DNA from: Holtiella tumoricola
Lineage (GTDB): Bacteria > Bacillota > Clostridia > Lachnospirales > Cellulosilyticaceae
Assembly (NCBI RefSeq): GCF_027857615.1
Contig: NZ_JAQIFT010000037.1
Coordinates: 1-56,570 of the forward strand
DNA: 56,570 bases
Direction of reading: 5' to 3'
Made by a program: the position numbers and the translations under genes. This document shows, one piece after another, positions 45,051-53,194 of this stretch. The notes under the pieces are model-generated. The model had not been told where the DNA came from. It did not search any database and saw nothing but the letters and a program-made list of their open reading frames with translations. Within the stretch, counting starts at the first letter, position 1; the number at the start of each line of letters is the position of its first letter.

Positions 45051-45707
45051 TTAGTTCCTCCTGTTATAACGGTTCATTAAACTTAGCATCACACAAGAAA
45101 TCACGGTTATAATAACCGTCCAAAATGCTGCTAATTCTATTTTCCCATTAGAGGTTGCAAAATAGATAGCAAGAGGTATGGTCTGAGTCACTTTAGGAAT
45201 ATTACCTGCTACCATTAAAGTAGCTCCAAATTCACCTAATGCCCTTGCAAAAGCTAAGATTAACCCAGACATAATCCCTGGGAAAGCTTCTGGGATTAAA
45301 ATCTTAATAAAGATTTTAAATTCGGATAACCCCAATGTTCTAGCTGCCCAAATAATCTCTTCATCAACTTGCTCAAATGCACCTTTAGTTGCTCGGTACA
45401 TGAGAGGAAAGGACACAACAACTGCTGCAAGTACCGCTGCTGTTGGTGTAAAAATAATATTAATATTCAGCTTCCCTAGTAAACTGCCTAGCCAACTATT
45501 TTTACCACATATCACTAGAAGGACAAATCCTATAACTGTTGGAGGAAGTACTAAGGGCAGTGTAAAAATAACATCTGCAATCCAACGCCATCGCCCCTTT
45601 ATATCTAACGTTAACCTTGCAATGATAATTCCAAGTACAAAAACAATCAAAATCGCAGTAAAAGAAATTTTGAGTGATAGAATTAATGGACTTATTTCTA
45701 TCTCCAT
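45051..45707 (-). CDS. modB: Molybdate ABC transporter permease
   Basis: A 218-residue membrane permease with about five helices and the EAA-type cytoplasmic loop WAARTLGLSEFKIFIKILIPEAFPG (split WAARTLGLSEF and KIFIKILIPEAFPG) and RALGEFGATLM. The ATG at 45707 lies four bases after the modA stop; the ribosome site is weak, so translation is probably coupled. Confidence 0.93.
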   Translation of the reverse strand: MEIEISPLILSLKISFTAILIVFVLGIIIARLTLDIKGRWRWIADVIFTLPLVLPPTVIGFVLLVICGKNSWLGSLLGKLNINIIFTPTAAVLAAVVVSFPLMYRATKGAFEQVDEEIIWAARTLGLSEFKIFIKILIPEAFPGIMSGLILAFARALGEFGATLMVAGNIPKVTQTIPLAIYFATSNGKIELAAFWTVIITVISCVMLSLMNRYNRRN

Positions 45708-45711
45708 TATA

Positions 45712-46506
45712 CTACTCGGCTTTCTCTGCAGGTGTAAAACCATATGATGCAAAAATTTCTCTAGCTTCTTCTGTCCCTAAGAACTCAGTAAAAAGCTTTG
45801 TTTCTTCTAAGTGTGTTGTATCTTTGATAATTCCCATCGCATACATAACAGGCTTATGCCAACTTTCATCAGCTACATCACTTATTACAACTTTATCACT
45901 AATCATTGCATCTGTTTCATACACAACACCTGCATCTGCATTTCCTGATTCTACCCAAGATAGTACTTCACGTACGTCTTTTGCAAAAACTAATTTTTCT
46001 TCTACCTCGTCATAAATTTCTAATGTATCTAATACTTCTTTTGTATATTGTCCAACTGGTACACTTTCAAATTCACCTACTGCAAGCTTTGAAAAGGTAC
46101 CTTCCCCTAATCCTTTAAAAGTCAGTATTTCTCCATTTTGAGGTGTAATCAGTACCAAACGATTACGTAATAAGTTCTCATTGGTTCCTGCTTCTAAAAG
46201 TCCTGCTTCTTCTAACGCATTAACTTGTTTCGTTCCTGCAGATATAAATAAGTCAACGGGAGCACCTTGCTCAATTTGTTGTTGTAGCGCCCCTGATGCA
46301 CCAAAGTTCATTTTAAGTGTGATATTAGGATACTGTTCTTTAAAAGCTTCCTCAAGAGTTGCCATACAATCTGTCAAGCTTGCTGCTACAGATAAAGTGA
46401 GCTCTGTTGGTATATCAGCTTTTGCTGTACCTTGTCCACTACATCCAACCAACATCATTAAACTTAATCCCAATACCATTCCTATAAGCTTTTTCACTTT
46501 TCTCAT
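45712..46506 (-). CDS. modA: Molybdate-binding lipoprotein
   Basis: A 264-residue ABC binding protein with a signal sequence and lipobox LVGC (C22). The oxyanion-binding AASLTDCMATLEEAF, FGASGALQQQIEQGAPVDLF (read FGASGALQQQI and EQGAPVDLF) and ADAGVVYETDA are typical for ModA. GGGGAG precedes the ATG. It follows the mog gene by 24 bp without a promoter. Confidence 0.94.
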   Translation of the reverse strand: MRKVKKLIGMVLGLSLMMLVGCSGQGTAKADIPTELTLSVAASLTDCMATLEEAFKEQYPNITLKMNFGASGALQQQIEQGAPVDLFISAGTKQVNALEEAGLLEAGTNENLLRNRLVLITPQNGEILTFKGLGEGTFSKLAVGEFESVPVGQYTKEVLDTLEIYDEVEEKLVFAKDVREVLSWVESGNADAGVVYETDAMISDKVVISDVADESWHKPVMYAMGIIKDTTHLEETKLFTEFLGTEEAREIFASYGFTPAEKAE

Positions 46507-46530
46507 CTCTTTTTCTCCCCTACTTTCTTT

Positions 46531-47025
46531 TTATTCAGGTCTGGCACATTCACTACTACTTCCTTGTAGTATGCCAATTCCATGTTCAAGGCTACCTATA
46601 ATACTCTCCAAATTCTCACGTACAGCCTTTGGACTACCTGGTAGATTCACAATAAGGGTATCTTTTCTTATCCCAGCTACACTACGGCTAAGCATGGCTC
46701 TCGGTGTAATCTGTAAGCTGTAATATCTCATAGCCTCTGGTATACCTGGAACTTGTTTTTCAACAATATCAAGTGTTGCCTCTGGTGTACAGTCTCTTTT
46801 AGAAAAGCCTGTCCCCCCAGTTGTTAAAATAAGGTCCACCTTATAACTATCACACCATTCTTGCATCTTCCCGCTAAGCTCATGTCTTTCATCAGGTAAA
46901 ACAATATAGTCTGTAACTTCCCAACCTTGTTGTGCTACAATCTCACGAATAACTTCTCCGCTTCTATCTTCTCTTTCACCTTTTGAGCCTTTATCACTAG
47001 CTGTAATAATACCTACTCTAATCAT
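46531..47025 (-). CDS. mog: Molybdopterin adenylyltransferase (Mog/MoaB family)
   Basis: A 164-residue MoCF domain protein that adenylates molybdopterin before molybdate insertion. It shows ASDKGSKGEREDRSG, LTTGGTGFSKRDCTPEA and LPGSPKAVRENL. It overlaps the MOSC gene by 8 bp. Confidence 0.9.
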   Translation of the reverse strand: MIRVGIITASDKGSKGEREDRSGEVIREIVAQQGWEVTDYIVLPDERHELSGKMQEWCDSYKVDLILTTGGTGFSKRDCTPEATLDIVEKQVPGIPEAMRYYSLQITPRAMLSRSVAGIRKDTLIVNLPGSPKAVRENLESIIGSLEHGIGILQGSSSECARPE

Positions 47026-47455
47026 TTGTGATCATCCTCATCTCATCACCAACTTTAATCTCTCCACCTTGGATAACACGTGCAAATACACCTTCTCTTG
47101 GCATAATACAATCACCTACTTGATAGTAGATTTGGCAATGATGATGACATTGTTTGCCTATTTGTGTCATTTCTAAAATAACGTCATTACACTGGAATCT
47201 TGTACCTACTGGCAGATGTTTAAAATCAAAACCTTGTACAATAAGATTTTCACCAAATGCACCTGGTTCTACCTGTGCACCTCTTTGTTTAAAGGCTTCA
47301 ATTTGCTCATAATCAATTAAACTTACTTGTCTATGCCAATCACCTGCATGAGCATCATTTTCTATTCCAAAGTTTTCGATAAACTTACCTTCTTTAATAT
47401 TGATCTTTTGTGTACCACGTTTTTCACTGATACATAACGCCATAACCTTTCCCAT
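47018..47455 (-). CDS. MOSC domain protein
   Basis: A 145-residue stand-alone MOSC domain (as in molybdenum cofactor sulfurase C-termini). It contains FGIENDAHAGDWHRQVSLID, EPGAFGENLIVQG and GKQCHHHCQIY with the Cys likely to bind cofactor or sulfur. In clostridia such proteins are encoded between moaA and mog. Role probably in cofactor handling. Confidence 0.88.
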   Translation of the reverse strand: MGKVMALCISEKRGTQKINIKEGKFIENFGIENDAHAGDWHRQVSLIDYEQIEAFKQRGAQVEPGAFGENLIVQGFDFKHLPVGTRFQCNDVILEMTQIGKQCHHHCQIYYQVGDCIMPREGVFARVIQGGEIKVGDEMRMITND

Positions 47456-47456
47456 C

Positions 47457-48440
47457 TTAGCCTCCTATTTGTGCCATCATTTTATCTTCTTGCTCATCTA
47501 TCGCTTCTACTACTTCTTCAAAATAATGCTTATCTGGTTTTACATGAATAGCTTCTGCTATTGTAAGCATCAAGTCCTCATCACTTATTCCATTACGTAA
47601 AAGTGCCTTTAAATCAACACCTGCTTTAGAATGTAAACAAAGCTTTAAAAAGCCTTCTGCTGTAAGACGTACTCTATTACATGCATCACAAAAACAATCG
47701 CTTACTGCACTAATAAAACCTATCTTTCCTTTAAAGCCTTCTATCTCCCAGTACTTAGCTGGCCCATTGCCTAGTTGCTTTTCATAAGGTATAAGCGTGC
47801 CAAATTCTGCTTCTAGTATTTCTAGTACTTCTTCTTTACTTATACGCTCAAATTGCTTCCCAAGTCCTATTGGCATAAGCTCTATAAAACGTACATTGAT
47901 TCGGTCATGCTCTGCGAGTCTCGCTAGATGGCAAATCTGCTCTTCATTTAAGTGTTTAGCAACTAAAGCATTCACCTTCACACTTTTTAAAGAGCTATTA
48001 GCAGCTTTTCTTATGGCTCTTAACACTTTATCAAAACCATCTACCTTTGTAATGTTTTTAAAGTGCTCAGCCTCTAACGTATCTAAGCTTACATTAATTG
48101 CAGTAATTCCAGCCTCAATGAGATCATCTAACTTTTCTTCTAAAAGTAAACCATTGGTAGTCAGTGTGATTTCTTCAATTCCTTCTATAGCTTTAATTTG
48201 CCTTACTAGATTTACAAAATCTTTTCTTACTAAAGGTTCACCACCTGTTAGTTTGATCTTTTTGATTCCAAGCTTAGCTGCACTTGTACAAACTCTTGTG
48301 ATCTCCTCAAAAGTAAGTAATTCTTTTTTGTCTAAACAAGCTATTCCTTCTTCTGGCATACAATAGACGCATCTTAAATTACAGCGGTCTATTACAGATA
48401 TTCTTAAATAATCAATAGACCTGTTTTTTCTGTCTTTCAT
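47457..48440 (-). CDS. moaA: GTP 3',8-cyclase
   Basis: A 327-residue radical SAM enzyme, first step of molybdopterin synthesis. The N-terminal cluster motif is CNLRCVYC (C20, C24, C27), the C-terminal cluster has CDACNRVRLT and CLHS, and the essential C-terminal Gly-Gly is present (QIGG). GGAG lies before the ATG. Confidence 0.95.
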   Translation of the reverse strand: MKDRKNRSIDYLRISVIDRCNLRCVYCMPEEGIACLDKKELLTFEEITRVCTSAAKLGIKKIKLTGGEPLVRKDFVNLVRQIKAIEGIEEITLTTNGLLLEEKLDDLIEAGITAINVSLDTLEAEHFKNITKVDGFDKVLRAIRKAANSSLKSVKVNALVAKHLNEEQICHLARLAEHDRINVRFIELMPIGLGKQFERISKEEVLEILEAEFGTLIPYEKQLGNGPAKYWEIEGFKGKIGFISAVSDCFCDACNRVRLTAEGFLKLCLHSKAGVDLKALLRNGISDEDLMLTIAEAIHVKPDKHYFEEVVEAIDEQEDKMMAQIGG

Positions 48441-48457
48441 CTATTCTTTCTCCAGTC

Positions 48458-48955
48458 TTATTTATTTAAAATAATCTTCAAAACACTATCTATATCATTT
48501 AAACCTATAACAGGTATATTTGCCTCTTTTAATGGTACATCTGTGACAATAGCCATCAATGTACTTGGGTCACAGACACTAGTCTTGGAAACTGCACTAC
48601 GGATGATCTCTATTTTAGGAAGGCTCGAGTACTTCATCCCTTCAACAATGACAATATCCATATCTTGCTGATATTGAAGCATATCTAAAATGTCCGGTTT
48701 CTCATAATCCTTTATCAACATCATCTTTGAATTTGAGTACACAATCACACTCTTCGCACCAGCAGCCTTGTGTCTATAACTATCTGTTCCTTCATGATCT
48801 GCAACAAATTCATGACCATCGTGTTTAATGACACCTACTTTGTAACCTAAAGCTGTCAGTCTTGTTACAAGCTTTTCTACTAAAGTAGTTTTGCCTGAGT
48901 TTTTAATCCCACTTACAGCAAATACCTTAGGCTTCTTCTCTTTTGTAATGTCCAC
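48458..48955 (-). CDS. mobB: Molybdopterin-guanine dinucleotide biosynthesis protein MobB
   Basis: A 165-residue P-loop GTPase adaptor with GIKNSGKTTLVEKL (about 15-28) and the KHDGHEF motif. The start is taken as the GTG at 48955, with AAGGTGG five bases upstream, giving a protein that begins MDITKEKKPK; a longer reading into moaC has no site. It overlaps moaC by 29 bp. Confidence 0.88.
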   Translation of the reverse strand: MDITKEKKPKVFAVSGIKNSGKTTLVEKLVTRLTALGYKVGVIKHDGHEFVADHEGTDSYRHKAAGAKSVIVYSNSKMMLIKDYEKPDILDMLQYQQDMDIVIVEGMKYSSLPKIEIIRSAVSKTSVCDPSTLMAIVTDVPLKEANIPVIGLNDIDSVLKIILNK

Positions 48956-49412
48956 TTTTACCACCTTGCTTTTCCATAAGACAGATATTTGTAATTTCCA
49001 TATTTTTATCCATTGCTTTACACATATCATAAATAGTTAATAAAGCAATATTTACACCTGTTAAAGCTTCCATTTCAACACCTGTTTGACCATTTACTTT
49101 TACTGTACAAGTTGCCTCAACACTTAATGTATCTGGTTGTAATTCAAAGTCTACCGTACATTTAGAAATCATAAGTGGATGGCACATTGGAATAAGGTCT
49201 GATGTTCTCTTTGTTCCCATAATACCTGCAATTCTTGCTACACCGAGGACATCACCTTTTTTTGCTGTTCCATTACAAATCGCATTATAAACTGCTTGAT
49301 TTACTTTGATTGTACCTTTTGCTGTAGCAACTCGTGTTGTCACGTTCTTCTCTGATACATCTACCATTACTGCATTACCCGCTGTATCAAAATGTGTTAA
49401 TTGTTCTTTCAT
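48927..49412 (-). CDS. moaC: Cyclic pyranopterin monophosphate synthase
   Basis: A 161-residue enzyme converting the MoaA product to cPMP. Conserved segments: MVDVSEKNVTTRVATA, IPMCHPLMISK, and MEALTGVNIALLTIYDMCKAMDK (split MEALTGVNIALL and TIYDMCKAMDK). GAGGGTG precedes the ATG. Confidence 0.95.
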   Translation of the reverse strand: MKEQLTHFDTAGNAVMVDVSEKNVTTRVATAKGTIKVNQAVYNAICNGTAKKGDVLGVARIAGIMGTKRTSDLIPMCHPLMISKCTVDFELQPDTLSVEATCTVKVNGQTGVEMEALTGVNIALLTIYDMCKAMDKNMEITNICLMEKQGGKSGHYKREEA

Positions 49413-49416
49413 CTTC

Positions 49417-50634
49417 TCACCCTCTTGTATCTACTAAAATAACTTTTACTTCTTCTCCTATATCTAGCCCTGTAGAGCCTGCTGGTATATCAATAAGCGC
49501 ATTACACAAACTCATGGTATAGAGTGCCCCTGACGCATGGTTATTGTGATTAAGCTTCACCTTACCATCCTCAAAGTAAGCTCTAATGAAACGTCTTTTA
49601 ATACTTTTCTTTTTAAATTCATTTTCCATAATACCTGTTGTATGAATAGGCTTAAGCATTTCATCTTGAGTAAGATATGCTACAACTGGTCTAATAATAA
49701 GTTCAAAATTAGCTAAAGCCGCAAAAGGATTACCTGATAATCCAATTAACAACTTTTCTTTATAGCATGCAGCTAAAACAGGTGTTCCTGGCTGGATTGC
49801 AATTCTCCAAAAGAGACGTTTTGCACCTAGTAGGTTAATCACATCATGCATGATATCTTTTTTACCTACAGAGACACCACCTGTTGTCACCATTAAGTCT
49901 ATTTCATCCCAATGTTCTTCTAAACATTTAGCTACTGCTTCTGGTGTATCTTGTTGCATCTTGAGTACTTGTATCTGGATGCCTAACTCCATTGCCTTTG
50001 TTTGTATCATCACTTCATTGGCATTATAGATTTTACCTAGTTTTAGGTCTTCTCCTATAGGTGTTAACTCATCTCCTGTACACAATAGTCCCATCCTAAG
50101 TGGTTGTCTTACTTCTACTTCTTGGAATCCCATACTTGCAAGAATGCCTAACTTAACTGGTGATAACTTCTCTCCTGCTTTTAAAAGTAGATGACCTTCT
50201 TTAATATCTTCTCCCTTAAAGCAGTAATTATCAAAAGGTTTAAGTGCTTTATAGATTTGAACTTCTACTTCACCTTCATCTGTATCCTCTTGTCTAAGTA
50301 CACAATCACATCCTTTAGGAATCGGTGCACCTGTCATAATTCTTACTGCTTCTTGATTGTTAACTTCTGCCTCATAGTACTCACCAGCATATACAACACC
50401 TTTTACTTTTAAAGTAACTGGTCTGTCCATACTTGCACCACTACTATCTTCCGCCTTAAAAGCGTATCCATCTAAGGGTGAACGATCAAAGGGTGGATTA
50501 GAAATCGGTGCATAATAATCTTTAGCTAATATACGTCCATTTGCCGCGTGGAGTAATAATTTTTCTACCTTAATATCTATCCTACTAGCCTGTTCTAATA
50601 AGTCAAGTGCTTCTTCTAAACTTATGCCAACCAT
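49417..50634 (-). CDS. moeA: Molybdopterin molybdenumtransferase
   Basis: A 405-residue MoeA that inserts molybdate into adenylated molybdopterin. Motifs: PPFDRSPLDGYA, MTGAPIPKGCD, TGDELTPIG, VTTGGVSVGKKD and LSGNPFAALANFE. The ATG at 50634 has AAGGAG and is two bases after the stop of the preceding gene, implying coupled translation. Confidence 0.95.
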   Translation of the reverse strand: MVGISLEEALDLLEQASRIDIKVEKLLLHAANGRILAKDYYAPISNPPFDRSPLDGYAFKAEDSSGASMDRPVTLKVKGVVYAGEYYEAEVNNQEAVRIMTGAPIPKGCDCVLRQEDTDEGEVEVQIYKALKPFDNYCFKGEDIKEGHLLLKAGEKLSPVKLGILASMGFQEVEVRQPLRMGLLCTGDELTPIGEDLKLGKIYNANEVMIQTKAMELGIQIQVLKMQQDTPEAVAKCLEEHWDEIDLMVTTGGVSVGKKDIMHDVINLLGAKRLFWRIAIQPGTPVLAACYKEKLLIGLSGNPFAALANFELIIRPVVAYLTQDEMLKPIHTTGIMENEFKKKSIKRRFIRAYFEDGKVKLNHNNHASGALYTMSLCNALIDIPAGSTGLDIGEEVKVILVDTRG

Positions 50635-50636
50635 CT

Positions 50637-51662
50637 TTATTCTCCTTTTCCAAAGGAACAATGAGGATAAACACATGGTTTACATCCTGTACATAAACCA
50701 CCATGTCCTAATTTCACTAAATCACGTTTTACTAACTTCTCACCTGCCATCAAACGTGGCAATACTAAGTCAAATACTGTTGCCCCTGCATACATAACGC
50801 ATCCAGGTAAGCCCATAATAGGAATATCCTTTTCATAATATGCAAGCAAGAACATCGCCCCTGGTAATACAGGTGCTCCATAAGATACAATGTGTGCGCC
50901 AACTTCTTTAATAGCTGTTGGTGTCACATCATCAGGGTCTACACTCATTCCCCCTGTACATACAATCATATCTGCCCCTTCTTCTAAGAAAGATTTGATT
51001 GCATCTGTAATCATCTCTATTTTATCATCTACAATACGTTGTCCAAGCACTTCTGCTCCAAACGGCTCTAGCTTTTTACGTATTACAGGTCCAAAAGCAT
51101 CTTTGATACGACCTTTAAAGACTTCATTTCCCGTTGTAACAATACCAACTTTTTTATGAAGATAAGGCATAATCTTTAAGAGTGGTGTATCCCCTCCTAC
51201 TCGTTTTACTTCTTCCATTACTTCTTTTTCAATTAAAAGTGGTATGACACGAGTACCTGCTAGCTTATCTCCTGCATGTACCATTGTATTAGTATGACGT
51301 GTCGCAATCATCACTTGATCAATACTATTCACATCCATTAAGCGTTCTGTATCTACTTTCAATAATCCATCACAAGTAGCAATAGCTTCTATCTTTCCTT
51401 CTTTTACTTCCGATGGAGAAATATATTCATTATCACAAAGGCTATATAAGATTTCTGCTGCCTCATTTTCATGAAGCATCTTCTCATCTTTTTCCCATAT
51501 ATATAAATGCTCTTTACCAATGGAGAGTAAAACAGGAATATCTTCTTCTGTTACAACATGGCCTTTCTTAAAAGCTACACCTTTTTTAACATCTTTAATG
51601 ATTTGTGTTATATCATGACACAGTACATGACCTACTGCATCCTCTGTACGAATTTGTTTCAC
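50637..51662 (-). CDS. Molybdopterin-binding protein, MoeA-like, with cysteine-rich tail
   Basis: A 341-residue protein common in clostridial Mo clusters. It contains a MoCF_biosynth domain (VGIVTTGNEVFKGRIKD, VCTGGMSVDPDDVTP, GLPGCVMYAGATVFD) but lacks the full MoeA N-terminal architecture. The last residues include CTGCKPCVYPHCSFG, four cysteines and a histidine that could bind a metal. The start is GTG at 51662 with AGAGGAGG eight bases upstream. First gene of the ten-gene molybdopterin and molybdate operon. Confidence 0.88.
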   Translation of the reverse strand: MKQIRTEDAVGHVLCHDITQIIKDVKKGVAFKKGHVVTEEDIPVLLSIGKEHLYIWEKDEKMLHENEAAEILYSLCDNEYISPSEVKEGKIEAIATCDGLLKVDTERLMDVNSIDQVMIATRHTNTMVHAGDKLAGTRVIPLLIEKEVMEEVKRVGGDTPLLKIMPYLHKKVGIVTTGNEVFKGRIKDAFGPVIRKKLEPFGAEVLGQRIVDDKIEMITDAIKSFLEEGADMIVCTGGMSVDPDDVTPTAIKEVGAHIVSYGAPVLPGAMFLLAYYEKDIPIMGLPGCVMYAGATVFDLVLPRLMAGEKLVKRDLVKLGHGGLCTGCKPCVYPHCSFGKGE

Positions 51663-51734
51663 CTTATTTACCTCCTCTAATAACTGTTATTAGTTAAGAA
51701 TATTAAGATTATTGTTAAAAAATCTACAATCCCT

Positions 51735-51776
51735 ATTTTAACCCATGTTCACATTTTTTTCCGTAACAAATATCAC
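51735..51776 (-). promoter_or_regulatory. Molybdopterin operon promoter with Crp-type site at -41.5
   Basis: On the minus strand, GTGA-TATTTG-TTAC (51776-51763) matches the GTGA-N6-TCAC site with one mismatch, centre 51769.5. TAAAAT lies at 51740-51735, start near 51728, giving -41.5. No consensus -35 is present. Confidence 0.65.
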
Positions 51777-51873
51777 ACTTTTTATTGGTTATCTTTCTTC
51801 TATATAAAATAATCTATGCAATACTTGTCCTTTCTATCATACAGGATTTTATATTTATAGCAAATAAGAAATA

Positions 51874-51906
51874 GGGCATATCCCCTATTCACTAGGAAAT
51901 ATGCCC
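51874..51906 (-). terminator. Terminator of the M42 peptidase gene
   Basis: Stem GGGCATAT (51874-51881) with ATATGCCC (51899-51906), inner paired bases, and U-rich follow-on on the minus strand. Confidence 0.7.
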
Positions 51907-51907
51907 C

Positions 51908-51935
51908 ATATCTTATATCTTATATCTTATATCTT
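51908..51935. repeat. Four tandem copies of a 7-bp unit
   Basis: ATATCTT repeated four times without change, abutting the stop codon of the M42 peptidase gene. Confidence 0.95.
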
Positions 51936-52966
51936 TATTGTGTAATATAGTAATAAAGTAATTTAATTGTATTCTCTAATCCATCATAATGAGTGCGTTC
52001 CATACCATGAGATGCATGTACCCCTGGTCCAATAAGTGCACCACGAATATTATTTCCACCTCTTAATGCTGCACCTACATCCGATCCATACATTGGATAT
52101 ACATCTATAGCAAAACGCAAACCATTTACTTTAGCTAATTCTATAAGCTTTGATGTCATTTGGTAATCATATGGTCCGCCTGAGTCTTTTGCGCAGATTG
52201 ATACATCTTGTTCTGTACAACTTAAGTCTTGACCAATACATCCCATATCCACTGCGATCATCTCTGTAATGTCTGCTGGGATATAGCTTGACCCATGACC
52301 TACTTCTTCATAAACAGAGATAAAGATTTTAAGTGTATACGTTGGGATAATTTGTTCACGACTAAGCATTTCTAGTAAGCTCATAAGTGCTGCAACACTT
52401 GCTTTATCATCAATAAAACGTGATTTAATATAACCACTTTCTGTGATTGTTGTTTTTGGTTCAATGAAAATATAATCCCCATTTGCGATACCTAAAGCTT
52501 CTACATCAGCTTTTGACTTTACAACTTCATCAATACGTACTTCCATATTTTTTGCATCTCTTACTTTAGAAGTTGCATCTTCATAAACATGAGAAGATGG
52601 GCTCTTGCTTAAGAATGTCCCTGTATAGACTTTACCTTCACGTGTACGGATTTTGCAGTATTCTCCATCAAGTGTTGGTAAAATTGGGCCACCTACTACT
52701 GTAAAGTTAAGTGTCCCGTCCCCTGTAATACTTCTTACCATTGCCCCTAATGTATCAACATGTGCTGAAAGCCCTATAACCTTACCTTCTTCTTTACCTG
52801 GTACTGTAATAATGCCGCAACCTTTTTGTGTTGTTTCAAAGGCATATCCAAAAGATTTAGCATAACCTGCTATCTCTTCCATAATTTCAAAACAAAATCC
52901 ACTTGGACTGTGATGTTCTAATAATTTTTTAGCTGTATCTAATACAAACTGTTTATTAATTTCCAT
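51935..52966 (-). CDS. M42 family metallopeptidase
   Basis: A 343-residue di-zinc aminopeptidase of the M42 type (glutamyl aminopeptidase / endoglucanase-like). Metal and catalytic residues appear in SAHVDTLGAMV, the RFIDDKASVAAL region, SVYEEVGHGSSY, AVDMG and the final HASHGMERTHYD. Likely cytoplasmic peptide turnover. AGGAGG precedes the ATG. Confidence 0.92.
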   Translation of the reverse strand: MEINKQFVLDTAKKLLEHHSPSGFCFEIMEEIAGYAKSFGYAFETTQKGCGIITVPGKEEGKVIGLSAHVDTLGAMVRSITGDGTLNFTVVGGPILPTLDGEYCKIRTREGKVYTGTFLSKSPSSHVYEDATSKVRDAKNMEVRIDEVVKSKADVEALGIANGDYIFIEPKTTITESGYIKSRFIDDKASVAALMSLLEMLSREQIIPTYTLKIFISVYEEVGHGSSYIPADITEMIAVDMGCIGQDLSCTEQDVSICAKDSGGPYDYQMTSKLIELAKVNGLRFAIDVYPMYGSDVGAALRGGNNIRGALIGPGVHASHGMERTHYDGLENTIKLLYYYITQ

Positions 52967-53194
52967 TTTAAAACCTCCTCTATTAAGCGCTCTTCTTTTG
53001 TCATACTCTAAATAAATATACTTTTTGAATTAAGCTATTCACTAAATGATTAATATAAGTATATACCTTATAGCCTATTTCTATTATGACCTATACAGTA
53101 AATAGTTTCAACTCTTTCACAATTTTTGTTTTATTATAAAAAATATTGTATTATAATTAATTATACTTTAATACTTTATCAGAGGAGTGATGAA

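Noticed and set aside
53100..53165. Promoter candidates before the aminotransferase gene
   Set aside because: The stretch is so AT-rich that several TATAAT-like words occur, but none has a convincing -35 at correct spacing.
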